64,000 bases of DNA from a bacterium. GTDB taxonomy: Bacteria > UBA8248. Positions 16,333-24,857 of the stretch are shown piece by piece. Under the pieces are notes generated by a model. It was not told the DNA's origin and made no database searches. It was given only the letters and a program-made list of their open reading frames with translations. The position numbers and the translations under genes were made by a program. Positions within the stretch are counted from its first letter, which is position 1, and every line of letters starts with the position of its first letter. The DNA lies in NCBI GenBank assembly GCA_022825065.1, contig JAJDYR010000022.1, positions 285,021-349,020 of the forward strand, given 5' to 3'.

Positions 16333-19158
16333 ATGATTGCGCCCACAAACCAGAAGTGGCCCTATCCTGGGTCGCGATGGTGGAAATTTGATTTTCATAC
16401 TCATACACCCGCCTCCCTCGACACCTCGGTTTGGCAAAATTCCATCGGTTCGGAAGATGAGGTTCTCCCGAAAACTTGGCTGCTTAAGTTTATGGCTTCC
16501 GAGATCGACTGCGTCGCGGTAACTGACCACAATAGTGGTGATTGGATCGACAAGCTTAAATCAGCCTACGAACAGATGAAAGAACAGGCTGAGAATGGAG
16601 TGTCGCCCGATGGCTTCCGGGAGTTAGTGCTCTTTCCCGGAGTCGAGCTATCTGTACATGGTGGTTTCCATTTGCTTGCCTTGTTTGATCCTTCTTCTCA
16701 ATCCAGCGACATCGATACATTGCTCGGCAGCGTTGGCTACGATGGAACCAAAGGCGATAGCGATGCCGTAACACGCAAGGGTGCTGCGGAAGTAGTACAG
16801 GCAGTTGTCGAAGCCGGGGGTCTTCCGATTCCAGCTCATGCAGATCGTCAAGGAAGCAATGGTAAAGGGTTGCTTGCTGTACGCGACAATACCCGAGCCT
16901 GCCAACTTGATGCCAATACCGTTCGTCAAGTGCTAGAAACTGAAGGCTTACTTGCAGTGGAATGGGAAGATAGCAATCACCAGTTACCAGAGATTGTTGA
17001 AAAGCAGGGCCAGTCATTGTCTAGAGTAATAGGCAGTGACTGCCATGATTTCGAAGAGCAAAAAAATCCTGGGTCTCGCTATACGTGGATCAAGATGGCG
17101 AACCCTACACTCGAGGGACTACGTCTTGCACTCTTGGATGGTAATAATGTCTCGGTTCGCCGAAGCGATGAAGGAACGTTTGAACCTTTCCAAACGCCTT
17201 CACACTTTATTACAAAGATCAAAATCGATTCTGCCCAGTACATGGGCAATGGCAACCCCATCTCTATGTCTTTCACTCCCTATTACAATGCACTGATTGG
17301 TGGGCGCGGCACGGGAAAATCGACGGTCGTTCAAGCCCTGCGCTTAGCATATAGACGTGACGGAGAATTGGATTACTTAGGCGAAACTAGTGAGCCTTAT
17401 CGCCAGTTCAAGAGTTTTACCGGGGTCATAAATGGGCGCGAAAGCAACGGCGCACTCCGACAGAATACAAAGATATTCGTGGAGTTAATGAGAAATGGAG
17501 TTTTGCACAAGTTGTGTTGGTGCCAAGATGGCCAGGGGACTGTCATTCAAGAGCAGCGTGAAGACGGGGAATGGAATGATTCTTCCAGCCAAACAACATC
17601 ACCCGAGCGATTTCCAGTAAGGTTGTTTTCTCAAGGTCAGATCGCGGCCATGGCTGGCGATGGTCGACAAGCATTACTTAGTATTATTGATGAAGCTGCT
17701 CAAATAGGCGATCTTCATCGTGCCTTTGAGGAGGCAAAGGGTAGCTATTTTTCGAAACGCGCACGATTGCGCGAATTGGATGGAAAGCTAAAGAGTCGAC
17801 CTGAGTTGGAACGCAAACTCGAGGATGCAAAAAGTAAACTTGATGTTCTAGCTCAGTCACATCACGCTGAAGTGCTACAGGCACATCAGCAAGCCCAGCG
17901 GCAAGGCCGAGAAGTAGATGCAACACTAAATCAACTTCGTATGATACCTAATCGCATTGAAACTTTAGCTGAAGACCTACTGTTGGATGACTGGCAGGAT
18001 GACACATTTGATTCATCACGCGATCACGATGTTCTCACTTGGAGGAATGAAGCAGAACAGATAATTAACACAATTCGTGCTGAGCTTACGCAAACCTCGG
18101 GTGTGCTTTCTGAAAAGATACAAAAACTAGAAGACGATTCCAAGCTAGCAGAATGGCGGAAGCGTGTTGAAGAAGCGCAAGCAAACTATGAGGAGTTACA
18201 GTCTTCGCTCATCGAACAAGGAGTTGAGGGACCACAGGCTTTTGGGCGTTTAGTACATGAGAGACAGGAATTTGAGGAAGAGTTGAAACACCTTAATCAG
18301 TTGAAAGATGATCGCCAGCATCTAGAGGCTGAGATTGAAACTCAGTGGATTCGGGTAGCAGATACGCGTAAAGCAATAACAAGAGCTCGAGCGGAGTTTC
18401 TTATGGCCAAGTTGGAGGCAAATAATTTCGTGAGCATGGAAATAATTGATTTTGGCTTTGATGCAAACCGCATAGAACATGAAATGCGAGATTTACTCGA
18501 TGTTCAGGACGAGCGGTTTAGTAGCGACATATTGCAAATCGAAGATGGCGAGCCTGTCAGCGGATTAGCGTTTGAACTGGCGAACGCTCAAGATAGCGAA
18601 TCGACTTTGAAAAGCGTAAAAGTGCGAATAATTGAAAAACACCAGAATTTCGGAGGTTACTTCCAGAACTATCTTCGACGCAAATTTGAAACACCTGAAT
18701 TTGTTGACCATGTACAGTGCTGGTTTCCCGAAGACGACCTGCACATCAAATACAGCCGTACTGGAGATGGTCAAAATTGGTCATCTATTAGTCAGAGCTC
18801 ACAGGGACAACGTTCAGCAGCATTACTGGCGTTTATGCTCGCTTTTGGTGATGAACCGCTAATCCTTGATCAGCCGGAAGACGATCTGGACAACCATTTG
18901 ATATACGAACTCATCGTACGCCAGATTCGTGAGAACAAGCTCCGTCGACAATTAATTGTTGTGACACATAACCCCAACGTGGTGATCAATGGTGACGCAG
19001 AAATGATTTACGCTTTAGATTTTCGGTCTGGTCAATGCAAAGTGGCAGAACAGGGTGCGCTACAGGAACAGGCGGTTCGAGAGGAAGTCTGCCAAGTAAT
19101 GGAAGGCGGACGAGAGGCATTTGCACGCCGTTGGGCGCGTTTGGGACGAGAAGTGTGA
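16333..19158 (+). CDS. PHP-domain phosphoesterase fused to SMC/AAA-like ATPase (TrlF/Ppl-type defence candidate)
   Basis: I start at the ATG at 16333, behind GAGGA with 8-nt spacing and giving the usual short lead into the PHP motif; a GTG at 16270 is in frame. The 941-residue protein opens with PHP metal-site motifs: FDFHTHTPAS (H22, H24), VTDHNSGDW (about 64-72), GVELSVHGGFH (about 104-114), PIPAHADRQ (about 166-174) and GSDCHDFEE (about 235-243). A Walker A, GGRGTGKST, lies at about 323-331. A long coiled coil spans about 470-720. Then come a signature-like SSQGQRSAAL, a Walker B ILDQPEDDLDNH and an H-loop VTHNPNVV. This matches NCBI TrlF-family and Ppl-like PHP-ATPases linked to phage defence. 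A nuclease or phosphoesterase gated by the ATPase is inferred. Codon use is AT-richer than the flanks. Confidence 0.85.
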   Translation: MIAPTNQKWPYPGSRWWKFDFHTHTPASLDTSVWQNSIGSEDEVLPKTWLLKFMASEIDCVAVTDHNSGDWIDKLKSAYEQMKEQAENGVSPDGFRELVLFPGVELSVHGGFHLLALFDPSSQSSDIDTLLGSVGYDGTKGDSDAVTRKGAAEVVQAVVEAGGLPIPAHADRQGSNGKGLLAVRDNTRACQLDANTVRQVLETEGLLAVEWEDSNHQLPEIVEKQGQSLSRVIGSDCHDFEEQKNPGSRYTWIKMANPTLEGLRLALLDGNNVSVRRSDEGTFEPFQTPSHFITKIKIDSAQYMGNGNPISMSFTPYYNALIGGRGTGKSTVVQALRLAYRRDGELDYLGETSEPYRQFKSFTGVINGRESNGALRQNTKIFVELMRNGVLHKLCWCQDGQGTVIQEQREDGEWNDSSSQTTSPERFPVRLFSQGQIAAMAGDGRQALLSIIDEAAQIGDLHRAFEEAKGSYFSKRARLRELDGKLKSRPELERKLEDAKSKLDVLAQSHHAEVLQAHQQAQRQGREVDATLNQLRMIPNRIETLAEDLLLDDWQDDTFDSSRDHDVLTWRNEAEQIINTIRAELTQTSGVLSEKIQKLEDDSKLAEWRKRVEEAQANYEELQSSLIEQGVEGPQAFGRLVHERQEFEEELKHLNQLKDDRQHLEAEIETQWIRVADTRKAITRARAEFLMAKLEANNFVSMEIIDFGFDANRIEHEMRDLLDVQDERFSSDILQIEDGEPVSGLAFELANAQDSESTLKSVKVRIIEKHQNFGGYFQNYLRRKFETPEFVDHVQCWFPEDDLHIKYSRTGDGQNWSSISQSSQGQRSAALLAFMLAFGDEPLILDQPEDDLDNHLIYELIVRQIRENKLRRQLIVVTHNPNVVINGDAEMIYALDFRSGQCKVAEQGALQEQAVREEVCQVMEGGREAFARRWARLGREV

Positions 19159-19159
19159 G

Positions 19160-20422
19160 ATGTTTGCGACACGTGGCGAGTTGTTAGAAAAAATTCGGTT
19201 AGGTGAAGATAACTTCTTGGAATTAAAGGAAGTTCGTTTTGCTGGCGGAAACATACGTGGACCAAGGCAGAACGAACTTGCTGATGAACTCGCTGCGTTT
19301 GCGAACAGCCGCGGTGGTGTGTTGTTGATGGGTATAGATGATAACACACGGGAAGTATTGGGTATCCCCGTGGAACGTCTTGATAATGTCGAAAGATTGA
19401 TCCGCCAAGCTTGCGAAGATTCAATCAGGCCGCCTTTGGCGCCGGTAATTGAACGGCTTACGTTGCCTGATAATATGGGGGTAGAACGCCCTGTGATCCG
19501 CGTTGAAGTCTCGCCGAGTCTATTTGTACATCAAAGTACAGATAGGTATTTTCATCGGGTTGGCTCATCAAAACGACCCATACCTCCTGAGCAACTTGTG
19601 CGCTTATTGCAGCAGCGTAGTCAAGCGCGCCTGATTCGCTTCGACGAAACACCGGTGCCAACAGCGACGTTTGCCGATCTGCATGAACCACTTTGGAACC
19701 GTTTTCGTACATCTCGCTTTACTGATACATCCGAACAGTTACTAATTAAGCTAGCAATGGCATCTCAAGGTGATGGAGGCGTTTTGCGACCCACAGTGGC
19801 TGGTATAATGCTGGCTTGCAGGAATCCGGAACGCTTCATACCTGGGGCATTCATTCAAGCTGTTGCATATCGAGGATCGACAATTTCGCCGCGTGCCGAG
19901 GCAGCATATCAACGTGATGCACACGACATCACGGGGCCGTTAGACCGCCAAATATTTGAAGCTTGTGAATTTGTGCAGAAAAACATGCGAATCGGAGCAA
20001 GAAAAAACTCAACAGGTGGACGTGAAGATATTCCACAATACGATCTTCTCGCCATTTTCGAAGCGATAACGAATGCTGTTGCGCATCGAGACTATTCGAT
20101 GGGAGGGAGTAAGATTCGGCTCCGATTGTTCGATGATAGGTTAGAGATATTTACGCCGGGGCTTCTACCCAACACGATGACTCCCGATAGTCTTCCCTAT
20201 CGGCAAGCAGCCCGTAATGAAGCAGTAACCAACTTACTGGCACGTTGTCCGGTTGAGCAAGATAACTTAACTAGTCATCGGTCCTATATCATGGACAAAC
20301 GCGGTGAGGGTGTACCAATCATACTCTCAAAAAGTGAAGAACTCTCCGGAAAAACACCTGTGTATTTCTTGGCTGACGAATCGGAACTGGTCCTGAAGAT
20401 TCATTCGGCGGAACTAACATAG
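19160..20422 (+). CDS. AlbA_2 (Schlafen-type) protein with GHKL-like C-terminal ATPase region
   Basis: The ATG at 19160 follows the stop of the PHP-ATPase by one base, so the two are cotranscribed; an upstream in-frame ATG at 19121 would overlap. The 420-residue protein begins with an AlbA_2 domain: NFLELKEVRF near 18-27, then ELADELAAFANSRGGVLLMG at about 39-58. A C-terminal HATPase_c_4-type region follows at about 297-345 (AITNAVAHRDYS, LEIFTPG). This layout is common in RecG-like/Schlafen-family regulators and in several defence loci. AlbA_2 domains in relatives bind or cut nucleic acids. Whether it is effector, regulator or sensor here cannot be told from sequence. Confidence 0.82.
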   Translation: MFATRGELLEKIRLGEDNFLELKEVRFAGGNIRGPRQNELADELAAFANSRGGVLLMGIDDNTREVLGIPVERLDNVERLIRQACEDSIRPPLAPVIERLTLPDNMGVERPVIRVEVSPSLFVHQSTDRYFHRVGSSKRPIPPEQLVRLLQQRSQARLIRFDETPVPTATFADLHEPLWNRFRTSRFTDTSEQLLIKLAMASQGDGGVLRPTVAGIMLACRNPERFIPGAFIQAVAYRGSTISPRAEAAYQRDAHDITGPLDRQIFEACEFVQKNMRIGARKNSTGGREDIPQYDLLAIFEAITNAVAHRDYSMGGSKIRLRLFDDRLEIFTPGLLPNTMTPDSLPYRQAARNEAVTNLLARCPVEQDNLTSHRSYIMDKRGEGVPIILSKSEELSGKTPVYFLADESELVLKIHSAELT

Positions 20423-20689
20423 AGTAAATCTAACTTCATTATTTCTTTGTGTCGTTTGCATAGTTTAGTTTTTCTGACCTTATGTATTTGTATCAATATG
20501 GATTAACCAAGATACATTGGGACTTCGTGAGCGAATATCAACACTTGTCTGTCGAATTATGAGAAACTCGTAGCTCTGGTGTATGGGCTAAAATTCAAGA
20601 AAGCGGCGCATTCTTACTAAAAACGCTTGTTGACTGCCCGTTGATTAGCATCAACAGAGAAGAGCCGCATACGCGGCTTGCGTTAACTG
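20423..20689. other. AT-rich gene-free right flank of the island
   Basis: No coding frame is supported. A perfect 6-bp stem, AGCCGC-ATAC-GCGGCT, at 20663-20678 has no T-tract. The AT-rich composition ends near 20660, close to the IS256 end that follows. Confidence 0.45.
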
Positions 20690-20803
20690 TCCGACAAGCT
20701 TGCCGATGTGAAGTTCATCGACGAAGTGAGTGAAATGAAAACGAGCAGGATGGCCATATGATTCTTCACGAGAGTTACTGTCAAATCTGGTGTATGACCG
20801 TCC
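20690..20803 (+). mobile_element. 3' end of an IS256-family element (transposase C-terminus plus terminal repeat-like sequence)
   Basis: The plus-strand frame from 20690 reads SDKLADVKFIDEVSEM and stops at 20759-20761, resembling the extreme C-terminus of IS256-family transposases (LADVKFxDGV). Just beyond it, 20770-20803 contains GAGTTACTGTCAAATCTGGT, similar in style to IS256-family terminal inverted repeats. Only this tail remains and it points toward the minus-strand remnant next to it. Confidence 0.5.
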
Positions 20804-20821
20804 TGAACCCAGCGACCCTCC

Positions 20822-21130
20822 CGCCCGTTTCTTTTCCGCTCACCCCATCGATGAACCTCTCGTCGGCGATTACGTCGGCCAGATGAAGGAAGCCGCGTAG
20901 CCAGCGCCATCGCTTCCGGGCGCTCATGGCGAGCTGATGCACGAGGCTCAGCGCCGTCTTCTCACTCAGGCAGTTCCTGGTCTTCGCCGTTCGCAAGCGA
21001 ATGGTGGCAAAGGTCGACTCGATGGGGTTCGTCGATATCCCCTTCAGGTACAGCCACGGAATCACCGCCCCCACCCGCCTCGCCTTCTTCAAATACGGCG
21101 GCAACAACTCCGAGCGGAAGCCCCAGCACC
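20822..21130 (-). pseudogene. IS256-family (Mutator-type) transposase remnant, right copy
   Basis: The minus-strand frame is open from about 21130 to 20781 and encodes LLPPYLKKARRVGAVIPWLY, then STNPIESTFATIRL and RTAKTRNCLSEKTAL. That is the C-terminal third of a PF00872-type transposase, ending after RFIDGVSGKE. The N-terminal DDE part is missing, so it is inactive. It is nearly identical to 15238-15541 in the same orientation but keeps the Trp codon that is a stop in the left copy. Confidence 0.8.
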
Positions 21131-21184
21131 TCTAAATACCCCATAAAAGAGATATTCAGCCTCGAATATTCCATATATACACCT

Positions 21185-21232
21185 TTATATAATAGATATT
21201 TATTAAATTATCTCTTTAATATCTTATATAAA
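21185..21232. promoter_or_regulatory. long AT-rich inverted repeat upstream of the XRE gene
   Basis: The left arm TTATATAATAGATATT (21185-21200) and right arm AATATCTTATATAA (21218-21231) are inverted copies differing by a TA insertion, with a 17-bp spacer. They lie in a roughly 110-bp AT-rich block in otherwise GC-rich DNA, 60 bp before the start of an XRE-family gene. The layout fits an operator overlapping a promoter for autoregulation. Function is inferred. Confidence 0.55.
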
Positions 21233-21291
21233 AAGAGTATTATGGTTCCAGGATACGGAGTCAACAAACTTTTCCGCATGAGGTTCATACG

Positions 21292-22269
21292 ATGAAGATA
21301 CACCCCGAAACACTGCAAAGGCTGCGCAAGGCGCAGGGATGGAGCCAGCAGGAACTGGCCGACAGGGCGAAAATCGAAAAGAAGACCATCGGCCGTCTCG
21401 AGAGCGCAAACGGAGGCGAAGCGCGAGAATCCACCGCACGGTTGCTCGCTGGCGCCTTGAAGCTGGGGAATCCCCGGATTCTGGCGCTTGGCCCCGAATC
21501 AGAAGCGGTGCGGGAGGAAGTGTCCCGGATCAACTTCGATTCCGGCGGCTCAGGCCCCAGAGTTCACCTCGACAGCGAAACCGCCCTCGCCTACGACATG
21601 GTGGAGGAACACTACGGGGTGGAGATGCAAAGACTCATCGAGGAGGCCCCCATGCTCTTCACCCTCCTGGCCGAAGCGAGCCTCGCCGAACGCCGCCGCC
21701 GTGTCGGGGATGCGAAGGCGGCATTAGAGGAGTTCAACCGCGCCCTGCCCGGACATCTCGCAGACTCCGCCTGGGCGTATCAGGAGGAGGAAGAGTCCAT
21801 CGAGAGGCGCGACCTTTTCCGCCATCCCGGAGACCTCGAGTGGGACGACCCCCGCTGGGAGGAATACCGGGAACGCGGGAACCCCTTCTCCAACTTCCTG
21901 AAAGGATTGGCTGAAAACCTGAAAACCGACAACGGCGCGCTCGACCCCGCCGACGTCGAGTTCGACCCCGACATCAGCTGCAGGGGCTATCTTTTCCCCG
22001 AACGCCGCGCGCGCCTCACAGGCGGTTCACGGCGCGCCGATTGGGCCCTCTCCCACGGGCACGCGCGCCTCGGCCGGATACCCAAGCGCCTGCGCGGCGA
22101 GGGCGAGGTAATCGCCCGGGAGCGCGCCGAATGGCTGGAGGCGCAGATCACGGACGATGAATGGGCTAAATGTGAGGAGATGATGGCCGCCGCCGTGAAA
22201 CTCGGGAAAATGCTGACCGGCGAAATTGGCGCGGAAGACGAGGCGGACGAACAGGAGAACCAATCATGA
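21292..22269 (+). CDS. XRE-family helix-turn-helix regulator with a long uncharacterised C-terminal domain
   Basis: A 325-residue protein. Residues about 6-60 form an XRE HTH (LRKAQGWSQQELADRAKIEK, then TIGRLE). The remaining roughly 260 residues are acidic, Glu/Asp/Arg-rich and have no motif I recognise. It contains WALSHGHARLGRIPKRLRG near 251-269 and no S24 peptidase dyad. The gene follows an AT-rich inverted repeat and its stop overlaps the start of a small gene by ATGA, so it heads a four-gene set. It may regulate that set. What the C-terminal domain senses is unknown. Confidence 0.75.
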   Translation: MKIHPETLQRLRKAQGWSQQELADRAKIEKKTIGRLESANGGEARESTARLLAGALKLGNPRILALGPESEAVREEVSRINFDSGGSGPRVHLDSETALAYDMVEEHYGVEMQRLIEEAPMLFTLLAEASLAERRRRVGDAKAALEEFNRALPGHLADSAWAYQEEEESIERRDLFRHPGDLEWDDPRWEEYRERGNPFSNFLKGLAENLKTDNGALDPADVEFDPDISCRGYLFPERRARLTGGSRRADWALSHGHARLGRIPKRLRGEGEVIARERAEWLEAQITDDEWAKCEEMMAAAVKLGKMLTGEIGAEDEADEQENQS

Positions 22270-22439
22270 TGAATGAAGTGACAAAGCACAACATTCACGA
22301 AAAAGCGATGGAATGGGTTCGTTTTATTGAAAAGGATTGGATTTCCGCAGGGCTTGATCCTGAGCAGATGTTTAACTTGGCATGGTTGCGCTACGGACTC
22401 GTGGCCTATCGCGCAAACAACACAGCCGGGAAAGGATGA
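22266..22439 (+). CDS. small hypothetical protein (57 aa)
   Basis: The start ATG overlaps the XRE stop codon (ATGA). The frame encodes 57 residues starting MMNEVTKHNIHEKAMEWV and ending ANNTAGKG, amphipathic, with no signal peptide or known motif. Tight translational coupling to the regulator is the main support. The downstream gene starts 4 bp after its stop. Confidence 0.5.
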   Translation: MMNEVTKHNIHEKAMEWVRFIEKDWISAGLDPEQMFNLAWLRYGLVAYRANNTAGKG

Positions 22440-22443
22440 GGCG

Positions 22444-22608
22444 ATGGCGAATGATTCCATCTTTACCGCCGCGGAAAAAGTAGCGCTCATAGCGGCATTG
22501 GGCAGGATGGGCGCAATCAGCGATTCGCTGGAAAGAATCGCCGACGCTCTGGAGCGGGCATATCCTCCCCCGCCGAAGCCCGAGAAGAAGGGATGGTTCA
22601 AATCGTAA
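22444..22608 (+). CDS. small hypothetical protein (54 aa)
   Basis: The ATG at 22444 is preceded by AAAGGATGAGG, a usable Shine-Dalgarno. It encodes 54 residues: a helical, Ala/Leu-rich body (FTAAEKVALIAALGRM) and a short Pro/Lys tail. It resembles neither a membrane protein nor a recognised antitoxin. Coupled spacing to the 57-residue gene upstream suggests a shared transcript. Confidence 0.5.
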   Translation: MANDSIFTAAEKVALIAALGRMGAISDSLERIADALERAYPPPPKPEKKGWFKS

Positions 22609-22651
22609 AGCCGCGTTTTCTTGATACCGGACAGATGCAGAAGGAGAAAAC

Positions 22652-23623
22652 ATGAACGCCGAATGTTTGATTCAGTGGAACCGCCTGAAGAGAGAAGCAG
22701 GCGAGGATTTCCCCGTTGAAAGGCTCGGGTGCGGCATCGACGCCTACCTGCAAGAAAACGGAGAGGCCGGCGAGCGGACCGTATGCGCAATTCTCAGGGC
22801 CATCCGGGAGGCGCTCGAATGCTCCGGGCATGAGGATGAGGCCGTCAGGCGCAAGGCCGGGAAACTCCTCAAGAGCTGCCGCCATACTTTCGATGAAGCC
22901 TGCAAGAATGCAGAGCACTTCCGCAAGGCATTGACCGAGGCCCGCGAGCGGCGCGCCGAAGCAGAAGCAAAACCCGGCGCCATCCCCCTCAGCGGGGAGT
23001 TCCGGCTCGAAGAGGTGCTCTCCCTCAACAGGCTCATGACAATCGGAAAAACTCTCGAAATCTGCGTTCGCAAGCGCGAGGATGCGCAAAGTTATTGGAA
23101 GGAGGTCGAGTCCGGCGAATCCGGGCTGTGGCTGCTCCTGAAGGGAGAAGAACCATTCGCACTGCTCAAGATCGATCTGGAGAAGAGCGAGGCTGTGGAA
23201 TTCTCCGCCCACGATAACGACGATCCCGAAATTTCATACGAGTTGGCCATGGAGCTTCTCCATAAGCTCGGCGTCACCGCCGATAACGAAACTTCATTCG
23301 CACGCGTCGGCGCATTCGGCAGGTTCAAGGGCGGGCGGCCCGAAGTCGAACCCGCCCGCGTCGGCGATTTGGAAATGTGGATCTGGTACTACGGAGACGA
23401 ACTCATCGTAGGGATGGAAGAGCACCCCGACGGGAGACTCTCCTGGTCCCGCTTCCGATTGACAAGGGAGAACTGCCGGAACCAGCTGGAATGGGACGAT
23501 GATTTCGGCAACCACCTCAGCCTGGGGATGCTCTTCGAGATCGTCCGGCGCAATCCCCACCTTCTGGAAAAACTCCGCTCCCCCGTCCCGGGGGAATCGC
23601 CCCGTCTCGAAATCGCCGCCTGA
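22652..23623 (+). CDS. uncharacterised 323-aa protein
   Basis: The ATG follows AGAAGGAG. The sequence is soluble and Glu/Arg-rich. The N-terminal 130 residues look helical (repeated Cys-containing helices, EALECSGHEDEAVRRKAGKL). The second half is mixed alpha/beta with aromatic clusters such as DLEMWIWYYGDEL and GRLSWSRFRLT. I see no catalytic, DNA-binding or membrane motif. It is the last gene of the XRE-led set beside an IS-bounded island, so it may be accessory cargo. I cannot assign a function. Confidence 0.65.
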   Translation: MNAECLIQWNRLKREAGEDFPVERLGCGIDAYLQENGEAGERTVCAILRAIREALECSGHEDEAVRRKAGKLLKSCRHTFDEACKNAEHFRKALTEARERRAEAEAKPGAIPLSGEFRLEEVLSLNRLMTIGKTLEICVRKREDAQSYWKEVESGESGLWLLLKGEEPFALLKIDLEKSEAVEFSAHDNDDPEISYELAMELLHKLGVTADNETSFARVGAFGRFKGGRPEVEPARVGDLEMWIWYYGDELIVGMEEHPDGRLSWSRFRLTRENCRNQLEWDDDFGNHLSLGMLFEIVRRNPHLLEKLRSPVPGESPRLEIAA

Positions 23624-23947
23624 GCGTCCTTCTCCTCTCCTCATCCCCGAGACATCCCCCCGCCGATTTCAGGAACGCCCAAGATTCGGCTTTCGATGAA
23701 GTACGCATTTCCCCGCATTTGCCCTCATCCGAGGATGCGGCGCGCACGGCGCCATCCACGCGGACTCCCACACGCGCAGCCGAGTCGAATTTCCGAAAAT
23801 TTCGATAAATTCAGATAAATTCACGGGGTTTTTCGAGAAATTTCCGACAAATTTTTCTTAGGGCGAGACGCCGCGGAACCGGGGCGCAGGGGAATTCTGC
23901 CACGGCCCTCAAGCTTCGCGACAACGGCAAATGCGCGGAACTGCGGG
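23624..23947. other. convergent gene-free region with AT-rich block
   Basis: No coding frame is supported between the uncharacterised gene (+) and the transporter (-). An AT-rich stretch at about 23785-23860 contains a tandem 10-bp direct repeat, GATAAATTCA twice, at 23804-23823. I do not see a strong terminator hairpin. Confidence 0.45.
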
Positions 23948-24805
23948 CTAGCGCAGCGAAGTCACCAGAATCACGCCCGCCACGGTGATCAGCACGCCCA
24001 AAACGATGCGCGGGGTGATCCTCTCGCGCCTGCCGAGTATCAGGGGCGCCAGCACGAGCATGAAAAGCGGCACCGTCGCCACCATGGGCGTCACGCGCGA
24101 CACCTCCCCCATGCTCAGGGCGGCCATCAACGTCAACTGGGCGGCCGCCATCGCGAGACCCGCCAGGATGAAGTTGCCGAGCGAGGCCTTGTTGAACACG
24201 AACGGGCTCCACCCGGTGCTCGCCTTCAGGATCAAAGGACCCAGGGCGCATGCCGAGACGGATTGCAGAAACCCCCCGAAAACAAGGGATTCCACGCCTC
24301 CGAGCCCCATTTTCCTGAACGTGTGGGCGAGCCCCATAAAGGCCGCCGCGGTGACCGGCAACAGCAGCACGCGGCCCCTGGCGAGCGGACCTCCTCCGCT
24401 CGTCATGCAGAAAACACCGGCCACGACGACGAGGATACCCAGCCACAAGACGGCGGGCGGGCGTTCTCCCAGCACCAGAAACGCCCAGAAGGCCCCGAAA
24501 ATGGGGTGGGTGTTGGAGATGGGGCTGGTGGAGGCGACGCCGATCCTCTGGATCGAGCGAAACAGGAACATCAGCGACAACGCGGGCGAGGAAATCCCCG
24601 CCGCCAGAAAAGCGAGCCAGTGGACCGAAACCGATATCCGGGAGAAATCCACGACCACCAGGCAGGCGGAGAAGAAGACAAGCTGCATGAGCAGGACGAC
24701 CAGACTGCCCGTGTGCGGCGTGCTGCCGTCCAGCCCTCTTTTGGTCATGATGCTCGAGAGGGCGAAGAAGATGGCCGGGCTCAGGGCAACCAATTCAAAC
24801 GGCAT
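23948..24805 (-). CDS. EamA/DMT-superfamily transporter
   Basis: A 285-residue, strongly hydrophobic protein with about ten transmembrane segments in two repeated halves, the drug/metabolite transporter (EamA) layout. Conserved features include the helix-4 region PISNTHPIFGAFWAFLVLGE, followed by RPPAVLWLGILVVVAGVF. Its equivalent in the second half is VPLFMLVLAPLILGRRE, then GVLITVAGVILV. Such proteins usually export amino acids or small metabolites. The substrate is not predictable here. It lies 52 bp downstream of the D-2-hydroxyacid dehydrogenase gene on the same strand and may share its transcript. Confidence 0.85.
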   Translation of the reverse strand: MPFELVALSPAIFFALSSIMTKRGLDGSTPHTGSLVVLLMQLVFFSACLVVVDFSRISVSVHWLAFLAAGISSPALSLMFLFRSIQRIGVASTSPISNTHPIFGAFWAFLVLGERPPAVLWLGILVVVAGVFCMTSGGGPLARGRVLLLPVTAAAFMGLAHTFRKMGLGGVESLVFGGFLQSVSACALGPLILKASTGWSPFVFNKASLGNFILAGLAMAAAQLTLMAALSMGEVSRVTPMVATVPLFMLVLAPLILGRRERITPRIVLGVLITVAGVILVTSLR

Positions 24806-24857
24806 TCACACTCCGACCCGGCCGGCCTGCGTCGGCCTGTCCGGCTTGGGGAATCGC

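Noticed and set aside
20663-20678. AGCCGC-ATAC-GCGGCT hairpin as a terminator for the AlbA_2 gene
   Set aside because: It is 240 bp past the stop and lacks a T-tract on either strand.
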